Assembly: GCA_963759115.1 (NCBI GenBank) | Contig: CAVWXT010000006.1 | Coordinates: forward strand, 620,001 to 684,000 | Source: CAVWXT01 sp963759115 | Lineage (GTDB): Bacteria; Planctomycetota; Planctomycetia; Pirellulales; Thermoguttaceae | Reading direction: 5' to 3' | DNA length: 64,000 bases | Shown: one piece after another, positions 47,350 through 56,290 of the stretch | Layout of the letters: every line of letters starts with the position of its first letter | How positions within the stretch are numbered: position 1 is the stretch's first letter | The notes under the pieces: generated by a model | Databases searched by the model: none | Seen by the model: only the letters and a program-made list of their open reading frames with translations | Told to the model about the DNA's origin: nothing | Program-made: the position numbers and the translations under genes

Positions 47350-49151
47350 ACGGACAATCCGACAACAACGCCGGCTATCAGCTTGCCACGCGGATCGCGG
47401 CCGTGGCCGGGGTCTTGGCGATCGTCGTCTGCGCGCTGCTGCTCTACGACTACAGCCGGCGGCTGACGAAGGACCCGCTGGATTCGCCGACCTACAAGAC
47501 CCTCGTGGCCGCGCTCGACCAGCAGCCGACCAACGAGACGCTCAAGGAGCAGATCCGCGCGCTCGATCTGCAACTGCGCCGCGAATATTTCCGCCAGCGG
47601 GCGTTCGCCCGCGCGGGGGCGGGCCTGCTGCTGGTCTGCCGTGGTCGTGTTCCTGGTGGCGGCGAAGACGGCCGCGACGCTGCACCGGCGGTTGCCGTCG
47701 CCGAGCGCGCCGCTCGGCTGCCGCAAGACCGCGAGGCGCGCGTGGACGCGCATCGCCCGCTGGGCGGTGGCAGCGCGTGTGCGTCGCGATGGTCGGCGTG
47801 GCAATCGCGTTGAACGCCAACGTCCGCTCGGAATTACCGCGAGAACAGCGAGGAGTTGGCCGGTAACTCGCAGCCGGCCGCCGGTACGTCTCCGGCGAAC
47901 GCGGGCACGCGGATGTCGCCGTGGCCGCAGCGGTCGCCGCGAGACGCCGCCCAGCGAGGAAGAGATCGCCAAGACGTGGCCGCGGTTCCGCGGGCCCGGC
48001 GGGCTGGGCATCTCGGCCTACACCAACGTGCCCGAAACCTGGGACGCCAAATCGGGCAAGGGGATCGTCTGGAAAACGCCCGTGCCGCTGCCGGGCAACA
48101 ATTCGCCGGTCGTCTGGGGCAAGCGCGTGTTCCTCTCCGGCGCCGACCAGCGCCGCCGCGAGGTCTATTGCTTCGACGCCGACAGCGGCAAGCTCGCTCT
48201 GGCAGCAGGCCGTGCCCGGCACGCCGCAGAGCACCGCCCAGCCGCCCGAAGTGAACGACGACACCGGCTACGCCGCGCCCACGACCGCCACCGACGGCCG
48301 CCGCGTGTTCGCCATCTTCGCCAACGGCGATCTGGCGGCCTTCGATTTTTCCGGCAAGCTGGCCTGGTCGAAGAGCCTCGGCATGCCCGAAAACAGCTAC
48401 GGCCACGCCTCGTCGCTGGCCACGTACAAGAACTTGCTGCTGGTGCAGTTCGATCAAGGGTCGGCGCAGGACGCCGAAGTCGAAACTGCTGGCGTTCGAC
48501 TCGGCCACGGGCAAGATCGTCTGGCAGGTCGATCGGCCGGTGCCCAACTCCTGGTCCTCGCCGATCGTGGTTCGCCATGCCGACCGCGACCAGATCATCA
48601 CCGCCGGCCGACCCGTGGGTCATCGCCTACAATCCGGCCGACGGCGCGGAGATTTGGCGGGCGAAGTGCCTGAAGACCGACATCGGCCCGTCGCCCGCCT
48701 TCGCCGACGGCCGGGTGTTCGTGGCCAACGACAACCGCCGTGCTCTCGGCCATCCGCGCCGACGGCCACAGGCGACGTGACCGCCACGCACGTGCTTCTG
48801 GAAGGGCGAGGACGGCCTGCCCGACACGTGCAGCCCCCTGGCCACCAAGGAGTTCGTGTTCCTGCTGACCTCCGTGCGGCACGCTGACCTGCTACGACGC
48901 CGTCAAGGGCGGCATGCTCTGGGCCGAGGAATTCGAGCGACGATTTCTCCGCCTCGCCGAGCCTGGTCGGCAACCGGCTGTACTTGATCGCCAGGACGGG
49001 CAAGGCGTGGATCGTCGAGCCCACGCCGCGAAAAGTGCAAGCGCATCGGCGAGGCCGACCTGGGCGAAGAGTGCGTCACCAGTCCCGCGTTCCAGGACGG
49101 ACGCATTTACCTGCGGGGAAAAAGCACTTGTTCTGCATCGGAAAACCATGA
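47346..49151 (+). CDS. Membrane-anchored PQQ-type beta-propeller protein; many frameshifts
   Basis: About 600 residues from ATG 47346 (overlapping the preceding stop) to TGA 49151. Two membrane helices (RIAAVAGVLAIVVCALLLYD and GAGLLLVCVVVFLVAAKTAA) flank a small helical domain; a third, VAMVGVAIALN, follows. After a Pro/Ser linker comes a full propeller starting TWPRFRGPGGLGISAYTNVP, the typical planctomycete quinoprotein opening, with blades KGIVWKTPVPLPGNNSPVVW, VYCFDADSGKLLWQQAVPG, DLAAFDFSGKLAWSKSLG, KLLAFDSATGKIVWQVDRP, WVIAYNPADGAEIWRAKC, LTCYDAVKGGMLWAEEF, and the closing IYLRGKKHLFCIGKP. It could bind PQQ or simply scaffold. The PQQ-binding residues cannot be judged from sequence alone. 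Confidence 0.74.
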
Positions 49152-49193
49152 TCCCGTATCGTTAGCCGCTTGCGGTTTCGCAATAGAGAAACC

Positions 49194-51620
49194 ATGTCCG
49201 AACTCGATCTCACTTTCGTCGATCAGACCGTCGAGCGGCTCGGCCGCGGCAGCGATGCCGTGATCCCGATCCTCCAGGCGATCCAGACGCACTACCGCTA
49301 CGTGCCGCCGCGAGGCGATCGAGCGGGTGTGCCGAGCTGACCGAGATCACGCCGGCGGCGATCGTGGGCGTGTCGACGTTCTACAACCAGTTCCGCCATC
49401 GCCCGGTCGGGCCGCCACATCATCCACGTCTGCCACGGCACGGCCTGCCACGTGAAAGGGGCCGAGCTGATCCAGGACGCCTTCCAGCGCCGGCTGGAGA
49501 TCGCCGACGGGCGACGACACCGACGCCGACGGGCTGTTCACGATCCAGAAGGTGGCCTGCCTGGGCTGCTGCACGCTGGCCCCGGTCGTGCAGATCGACG
49601 GCATCACCTACGGGCGGCTCGCGCCGGCGATGGTCGGCGACGTGCTCGACGATTTCCTGCAGCAGCAGAAGAGCGGCGCGGCCGACGCGGCCGCCGCAGG
49701 CGGTCGCCCCCGGCGGCGAGGTGGGCGAGATTCGCGTCGGGCTGGGCTCCTGCTGCGTCGCCCAGGGAAGCGGCAAGGTCCATCGCGCCATCGAGGACGC
49801 GCTGGCCCAAAGCGGCGCGCCGGCCGTGGTGAAGCGGGTCGGCTGCGTCGGCATGTGCCACCAGACGCCGCTGGTGGAGTTGATTCCGCCCGGCGGCGGC
49901 CCGCCGCGGCTCTTCTCCAAGGTCGACGCCGACGACGCGGCCGGACATCGTGCTGAAGCACTTCAAGCCGCGCGGCATTCTGCGGCGGGCCGGCTACGCG
50001 GCCTCGCGCTGGCTCGATCGGCTGCTGACCGACGAGACCGGCGACCCGATCGGCCGGCACGCCATCGACGCCCGCGACGGCCCGGTCTGCGCGTTCCTCG
50101 GGCCGCAACAGCACCTGGCCACGGAGTATTGCGGCCAGCTCGATCCCACTCGATCTGGACGAGTATCTGCGGCACGACGGCTTCGTGGCCCTGCGCCGCT
50201 GCCTGGAACAGCTCTCGCCCGAGCAGATCATCGAGCACGATTCAGGCAGAGCGGGCTGCGCGGCCGCGGCGGGGCCGGCTTTCCCACCGGGATGAAGTGG
50301 GCGAAGGTCCGCGCCGCCGCCGGGCGACGTGAAGTACGTCGTCTGCAACGGCGACGAGGGCGATCCCGGCGCGTTCATGGACCGCATGTTGCTGGAATCG
50401 TTCCCCTACCGCATCATCGAAGGGATGTGCATCGCCGCCTACGCGGTCGGGGCCCACGAGGGCTTCTTCTACATCCGCGCCGAGTATCCGCTGGCCGTCG
50501 AGCGGATCAACGAGGCCCTCGAGCGCTGCCGGGAGCGCGGCCTGCTGGGCGAGCGCGTGATGGGGACCGACTTCCGCCTCGAACTTGTCGGTGAAGGAAG
50601 GGGCCGGGGCGTTCGTCTGCGGCGAAGAGACGGCGCTGCTGGCCTCGATCGAGGGCCGGCGCGGCATGCCGCGGCTGCGGCCGCCCTATCCGGCCGAAGC
50701 GGGGCTCTGGGGCCGGCCCACCTCGGTCAACAACGTCGAGACCTACGCCCTGGTGCCGTGGATTCTCCGCCACGGCGCCGAGGCGTTCGCCCGGCATCGG
50801 CACGCCCAAAAGCCCCGGCACCAAGGTCTTCGCCCTGGCCGGCAAGGTCCGCCGCGGCGGGCTGATCGAAGTGCCGATGGGCGTCACGCTGCGGCAGATC
50901 GTCGAGGAGATCGGCGGCGGCGTGGCCGGCACAGTGCAGTCCGCACACGCCGGCGCGGATGCCGGCACACGGCAGTGTGCCGACAACCGCGGCGCTTCAA
51001 GGCGGTGCAGATCGGCGGGCCCTCCGGCGGCTGCGTGCCCGCCGAACTGGCCGACACGCCGGTCGATTACGACGCCCTGGCCGGCGTCGGGGCGATCATG
51101 GGCTCCGGCGGGCTGGTCGTGCTGGACGACGCCGACTGCATGGTCGACATCGCCCGCTACTTCCTCCGCTTCACCCAGGACCAGTCGTGCGGCAAATGTA
51201 CGCTCTGCCGCGTCGGCACGCGGCGGATGCTCGACATCCTCGACCGCATCTGCACCGGGCAGGGCAAGCGCGGCGACCTCGAAGAGCTGGAACAGTTGGC
51301 CGTGACGGTCAAGGCGGGAAGCATCTGCGGCCTGGGGCGAACCGCTCCGAACCCCGTGCTCTCGACGCTCCGCTATTTCCGCCACGAGTACGAAGAGCAC
51401 CTCGCCGGCCGCTGCCCGGCGGGCAGGTGCAAGGCGCTGATCCGCTACCGCGTGACCGACGATTGCATCGGCTGCACGCTCTGCGCCCAGCAGTGCCCCG
51501 CCGACGCGATTCCCATTGACCCCTTACGTGAAGCACCAGCATCGACCAGGAGAAATGCACCCGCTGCGACACCTGCCGGCAGGTGTGTCCTGTAGGGATG
51601 CGATTGTCAGTGCGAGATGA
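49194..51620 (+). CDS. Fused NuoE-NuoF (HndA/HndC-type) NADH-oxidising subunit; many frameshifts
   Basis: About 809 residues. Residues 1-160 are NuoE: QAIQTHYRYVPREAIERVC, STFYNQFRHRPVGRHIIHVC, then [2Fe-2S] ligands in CHGTACHVKGAELI and KVACLGCCTLAPVV. With no stop it runs into a NuoF of the HndC type: a thioredoxin-like [2Fe-2S] domain (GLGSCCVAQGSGKVHRAI, CVGMCHQTPLVEL), then the FMN/NADH core RGRGGAGFPTGMKWAKV, CNGDEGDPGAFMDRMLLES, GAGAFVCGEETALLASIEG, the [4Fe-4S] site SCGKCTLCRVGTRRM and SICGLGRTAPNP, and a C-terminal two-cluster ferredoxin (DDCIGCTLCAQQCP, KCTRCDTCRQVCPVG). It oxidises or reduces NAD(P)(H) in the cytosol. A 57-base palindromic segment is inserted at 50925-50981. Stop at 51620 assumes a last indel near 51600. 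Confidence 0.78.
50925..50981. repeat. Palindromic insertion inside the NuoF reading frame
   Basis: 57 bases (a multiple of three) interrupt the conserved run EEIGGGVADNRRFKAVQIG, between GGGVA and ADNR. It contains a perfect hairpin GGCACAC-GGCA-GTGTGCC at 50964-50981 and further GCCGGC repeats. It reads as 19 extra residues (GTVQSAHAGADAGTRQCAD). Confidence 0.7.
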
Positions 51621-51630
51621 GTCACGTCTC

Positions 51631-53244
51631 ATGCCCAAGCTGACCATCGACCATCGCGAAGTGGAAGTGCCCGAGGGGGCGACGGTGCTCGATGCTGCGC
51701 GGAAGCTGGGCATCGACATTCCCGGCCCTGTGCTTCCGCGAAGGGTGCAGGCCGTCGACCTCGTGCCTGGCGTGCCTGGTGCGGATCGGCGACGACGAGC
51801 GGCTCGTGCCCTCGTGCGCCACCGTGGCGGCCGAGGGGATGCAGGTCGAGAGCGAGACGGAGGCGGTGCACCAGGTCCGGCGGACCGCGCTGGAATTGCT
51901 GCTTGAGCGACCACTTGGGCGATTGCCTGGCCCCGTGCCAATTCGGCTGCCCGGCGCGAGATGGACATTCCCACGATGCTCCGGCAGATTGCCGCCGGGC
52001 GAGTTGCGCGAGGCCATCGCCACGGTGAAGCGCGACATCGCCCTGCCGGCCGTGCTGGGGCGGATCTGCCCGGCCCCGTGCGAGAAGGTCTGCCGCCGCG
52101 GCGACCTCGACGCCGCCGTGTCGATCTGCCTGTTGAAGCGGCTGGTGGCCGACGTGGATCTGGCCTCGCGGCGAGCCGTACGTGCCGGCGTGCCAGCCGG
52201 CCACGGGCAAGCGCGTGGCGATCGTCGGCGCGGGGCCGACGGGCCTGTCGGCCGCCTACTACCTGCGCCAGTTGGGCCACGCCTGCACGCTCTTCGACGA
52301 AAACCCGCTGCCCGGCGGCCGGCTGCTCCGCGAGACCACCGAGAGCCGAGCTGCCCCGCGACGTGCTCGCAGGCCGAAGTGGCGACGATCACGCGGCTGG
52401 GAATCGACGCTGGAGATGGGCACACGGATCGGGCCGGACGCCGGCAATTGGCCGATCTGCGAGACCGATTCGACGCCGTGCTGCTGGCGTGCGGCGCGAC
52501 GGCGCGCGAGCAGGCGGCCGGCTGGGGACTGCCCGTTGCGCAACGCGGCATTCGAGGCGCAAGCCGCGAACCTTCGAGACGGGCATGCCGGGCGTGTTCG
52601 CCGCCGGCAGTGCGGTCCGCGGCAAGGCGCATGGTGGTCCGCAGCGTGGCCGACGGCAAGGAGGCGGCCGTCGCCATCGACCAGTTCCTCTGCGGCCTGC
52701 CGGTGACCGGTCGCGCGGAGCCGTTCAGCACCAAGATCGGCCGCATGCACGGCGACGAGTTGGCGCGGTTTGCGGCCGGGGCGACGACACGCCGCGCAGA
52801 GCCGGCTCGACAGGGGTCGGGAGTCTGTGCGAAGCAGCCTGCGGGCCGTCCCGGCAGACTCCCGACCCCGAAGTCGCCGCCGAGCAGGCCGCCCGCTGCC
52901 TGCACTGCGATTGCCGCGGCGTCAACGGTCGTGCAAGCTCCGCAAGTACGCCGCGCATGTACCATGCCCATCCGCGGCGATTCAAGGCCGAGCGGCGGGC
53001 GTTCCAGCAGGATGCGCAGCACGCCGAGGTGATCTACGAGCCGGGCAAGTGCATCGACTGCGGCCTGTGCATCCAGATCGCCGCGGCCGCCGGCGAGCCG
53101 CTGGGGCTGACGTTCGTCGGCCGCGGCTTCGACGTCCGCGTGGCCGTGCCGCTGGACCGTTCGTTGGCCGAGGCGCTCACCAAGGCGGCCGCCGAGTGCG
53201 TGGCCGCCTGTCCCACCGCGGCGCTGGCGTGGAAGTCGTCGTAG
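51631..53244 (+). CDS. [2Fe-2S]/GltD-like NAD(P)H flavoprotein with C-terminal ferredoxin segment; many frameshifts
   Basis: About 538 residues from ATG 51631. Residues 1-95 are a HndD/NuoG-like [2Fe-2S] domain (KLTIDHREVEVPEGATVLDA, PALCFREGCRPSTSCLACLV, VPSCATVAAEGM). Then comes the GltD/NfnB-type module: a cysteine-rich helical part (DCLAPCQFGCPARMDIPTML, RICPAPCEKVCRRGDLD), FAD fold KRVAIVGAGPTGLSAAYYLR with LFDENPLPGG, and MPGVFAAGSAVRG. The C-terminus has CLHCDCRG and KCIDCGLCIQIAAAAGEP plus ECVAACPTAALAW, a degenerate ferredoxin segment. This is a transhydrogenase-like partner for the NuoEF subunit and could bifurcate electrons between NADH, NADPH and ferredoxin; that is inference. A palindrome is inserted at 52813-52869. 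Confidence 0.75.
52813..52869. repeat. Palindromic insertion inside the flavoprotein gene
   Basis: Perfect 15-base arms GGGGTCGGGAGTCTG (52813-52827) and CAGACTCCCGACCCC (52855-52869) with a 27-base centre lie within the coding region, between the segment RMHGDELARFAAGA and the conserved EQAARCLHCDCRG. Confidence 0.75.
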
Positions 53245-53246
53245 AA

Positions 53247-54414
53247 CTACCCTCGCTCGCGCAGCACCGACCGGTTGCGATACTCGCTGGGAGTCAGCCC
53301 CGCAAGCTGGCGAAAGACCACGCACAGCCGGGCGGCGTTGGCGAATCCGGCATGGCGGGCGATCGTGGGCATGGGCAGGTTCGTGCTCACCAGCAGTTCC
53401 TTGGCAATTTCCACCCTCGCCCGGCGAATCTCCTGGAGCATCGTCCGGCCCAACAGCGTGCGGAACTTGCGCTCCAGCGGCCGCCGGCCCTGGGCCACGC
53501 TGTTGACCACCGAGCCGACGCTGATGCCCTCCGCGGCGTGCCGGCGAATGAAATTGACGCGCCTCGGCCACGGCCGGCTCGCCGATGGCCAGCGTGTCGG
53601 TCGATTGCCGCGTGACCACGCGGACCGGCGGCAGGAAGATCGGCTCCGGCGGCACGCGCTGGCCGGCCATCATCCGGTCGAGCAACTCGGCCGCGGCGTA
53701 GCCGATCTGGCTCGACGGCACCGCGATGCTCGATAGCGGCGGGAAACTGAGCCCGCATTCCACCTCGTCGTTATCGACGCCCAGCAGGGCCACGTCGTCG
53801 GGCACCCGCAACTCCAACTGCCGGCACATTTCCGCCAGGTCGCGGGCGGGCACGTCGTTGGTGGCCAGGATCGCCACGGGCTTGGGCAATTGCTTCAACC
53901 ACCGCCGTACCCGCTGATCCATCCCTCGCCAACTGGTCGTGCTGGGCAACTGCGGCAGGTACTCGGCGTGGCAGGCGGCCACGGAGTGGCCCTCTTCGGC
54001 CAGACGCTGGCGGAAGCTCATCTCGCGGGCCGCGCCGTATCGGCCCTTATGGCTGCCGAAGAAGCCGAAGTGGACGAAGCCCCGCTCCAGAAAATGTTCG
54101 GCGGCCAGCCGGCCCACGGCCGCGTGGTCCACGTCGACGGTGGGCGTGTCGAGGTTCGGCAGGGTGCAGGAGATGTCCACCAGCGGAACGCCCAGCCGCA
54201 GGACGGCGCGGGCGACGCGGGGATCGAAGAGGTGGGCGATGATGCCGTGGGGTTTCCATTCCCGCAGGGGACCGAGGATTTCGGGCTGCGGGGCCCCGTT
54301 GCGGAAGACCCAGTGTCGCTTTTCGACGGCGTAGGCGCGGATGCCGCAGAACACGTCGCGGCAGAAGCTCGTATCCTGCCCCATCAACAGGGCAATCCGC
54401 TGCGGCTGGGTCAT
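53247..54414 (-). CDS. XylR-type regulator: sugar-binding domain plus AraC DNA-binding domain, frameshifted near 53562
   Basis: About 389 residues from ATG 54414. The N-terminal 270 residues are a LacI/periplasmic-binding fold (RIALLMGQDTSFCRDVFCGI, GIIAHLFDPRVARAVLRLGV, VDVDHAAVGRLAAEHFLERG, ATNDVPARDLAEMCRQL, DDVALLGVDNDEVECGLSFP). One inserted base near 53562 breaks the frame; it resumes VNFIRRHAAEGISVGSVVNS into two AraC helix-turn-helix units (RARVEIAKELLVSTNLPMPT, IARHAGFANAARLCVVFRQL, AGLTPSEYRNR). This fits XylR-type regulators, which bind a sugar and activate its uptake and breakdown genes. Only four bases separate it from the symporter stop, so it probably controls and shares an mRNA with that gene. 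It converges with the redox operon, two bases apart. Confidence 0.87.
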
Positions 54415-54418
54415 GCGA

Positions 54419-56146
54419 CTACCAGAAGTACCAGTAGATGCTGAACCACACCGCAGCCATCACGCCGTACCAGAACTTCACTTGCTTGTACCACGGCCGG
54501 CGCACGCCCTCGTCGTAGGTCTGCAAGAGTTGAGGGCTCCAGATGTAGCGCGAAATCTTGGAGTAGTCGGGCGGGTTGGTGGCCAGGGTGACGATGACCA
54601 TGCCGATGATGATGATCACTTCGCCGATGCCGCCGACGTAGAAGAAGTGCAGGTACGGAATGTACGGATGTGCCAAGTCGAGTTGAAGCGTTATCGGCAG
54701 CCCGGCGGCATCTTTGATCACGGTGATCGGGGCAATGTATCCGCTGAACAGTATCCCCAAGATCACCTCGATAAAGAACCCGCCAATTAGGCCGAACAGG
54801 CCGGCCGCGTAATTGACACGTTTCCAGAGAATACCCATCAACACTGTCGCCATGAAAGGGCAGGCGATATATGTCAGCGCGGTCTGGAAGAAGTTGAAGA
54901 CGCCACCCAAGACGCCAACGATCGGCGAAATGCATGCTGCGATCAACAAGGCGAGAAAGGATGCCGTTCGGCCAATCCGCACCATTTCACTGTCGGAAGC
55001 CTCCTTGTGGATGAACTTCTTGTAGATGTCGGTCGAGAACATCGTAGACGTGGAGTTAACCAGTCCGCTCAAGGTGGCCATCACGGCGGCGATCAGACCA
55101 GCCAGCACGATGCCGCGAATGCCAACGGTGCCGAAGTGCTCCAACGCGAAGTTGAACGCCAAGTCCTTCTTGTCGGCCAACTGGCTAACCATCTCCGGGT
55201 TCTGGTGCATCACGTTGATCCAGTGCCAGACGACCAGACCGAGGAAGCACGTGACCAAAGGTCGCAGAAAGTTGATGAACTGGGCCAGGATGAGCCCCAT
55301 CAGGGCGTCCCACGTGCTGCGGGCCGCGAGCATGCGCTGGATCATCGACTGGTTGCCGACCTGATAGAAGGTAAAGGCCCCGAAGGTGGCAATCACCATC
55401 CCCAGGAAAGGTGCCTTTGGGTGTCCAGGCGACTGGTAAAGGTGCATGCGTTCCGGCACTCTGACCGCGTTGGCGCCCGCGATGAGGGCACCCCACCTGG
55501 TGCCGGTTTCTGGGTCCGGGGGAATGTGGTGCAGCGCGACGAAGAACAACGTGATACCGCCCGCCATTAACAAGATGCACTGGAACAGGTCGGCCCACAT
55601 CACGGAGGTCAATCCGCCGTGGATTGTGTATGCTCCTACTCCCACCGCAATCAACAGAAGTACAAGAATCGTCTGCCAAACCGTCACGCTATCTCCGAAG
55701 AACGCGTGAGAAAACGCCAGACTGCCGGCATACAAGACCATCGACATGTAAATGAAGACGTACAAGAACAGAAGCAAGCACGAGTAGGCCGTGCCGACGG
55801 CCGGCCCAAAACGATCCGCCAAGAATCCAGGGACCGTGGCAACCTTGTTTCGCAGATAAATCGGTATGAAGAACAACAGCACGAGGGTATAGCCGGGCAA
55901 GCCGAACCATTCCCAGTTGCCGATGCCCATACCGTAGTCGTAGGTGATGCCGACCGTGCCGATCATCTGCTCGCTGGAGATGCCTGTGGCGACGAAGGCC
56001 GTGCCGATCAGCCACCAGGGCATGCGGTTGCCGCCCAGGAAGTATCCGTGGGCCGTGTCGCCCCGTTTGCGGCCCGCAAACGCTCCAACGCCGATGACGA
56101 ACAGCATCGAAACCACAATGATTACTACGTCGATTGCTGAGAGCAT
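54419..56146 (-). CDS. Sodium:solute symporter (SSS family, SGLT-like)
   Basis: 575 residues, unbroken. ATG 56146 follows GAGG by eight bases. About 14 membrane helices are visible. Family signatures are AFAGRKRGDTAHGYFLGGNR and MPWWLIGTAFVATGISSEQM in helix 1-2, GGLTSVMWADLFQCILLMAGG, and NSTSTMFSTDIYKKFI. It imports a sugar or related solute with sodium. The XylR-type regulator directly downstream supports a pentose or related sugar as substrate. Confidence 0.92.
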   Translation of the reverse strand: MLSAIDVVIIVVSMLFVIGVGAFAGRKRGDTAHGYFLGGNRMPWWLIGTAFVATGISSEQMIGTVGITYDYGMGIGNWEWFGLPGYTLVLLFFIPIYLRNKVATVPGFLADRFGPAVGTAYSCLLLFLYVFIYMSMVLYAGSLAFSHAFFGDSVTVWQTILVLLLIAVGVGAYTIHGGLTSVMWADLFQCILLMAGGITLFFVALHHIPPDPETGTRWGALIAGANAVRVPERMHLYQSPGHPKAPFLGMVIATFGAFTFYQVGNQSMIQRMLAARSTWDALMGLILAQFINFLRPLVTCFLGLVVWHWINVMHQNPEMVSQLADKKDLAFNFALEHFGTVGIRGIVLAGLIAAVMATLSGLVNSTSTMFSTDIYKKFIHKEASDSEMVRIGRTASFLALLIAACISPIVGVLGGVFNFFQTALTYIACPFMATVLMGILWKRVNYAAGLFGLIGGFFIEVILGILFSGYIAPITVIKDAAGLPITLQLDLAHPYIPYLHFFYVGGIGEVIIIIGMVIVTLATNPPDYSKISRYIWSPQLLQTYDEGVRRPWYKQVKFWYGVMAAVWFSIYWYFW

Positions 56147-56290
56147 TAGGTCAACCTCGTGAAAAGTGGTGTGTCACGCACGAATGTCGAAAAATGCCAT
56201 AAAGCGGCTGATTATACTTACCCGCCCAGCGGTCCGCAACCCAGAGGAACGGCCGATCGTCCCGTCGCGCTGTTCTTCGCTCATCCGACG

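Noticed and set aside
51622..54414. 930-codon minus-strand open frame
   Set aside because: Only its first ~290 codons are the XylR-type regulator; the rest is antisense to the redox operon after a frameshift near 53562.
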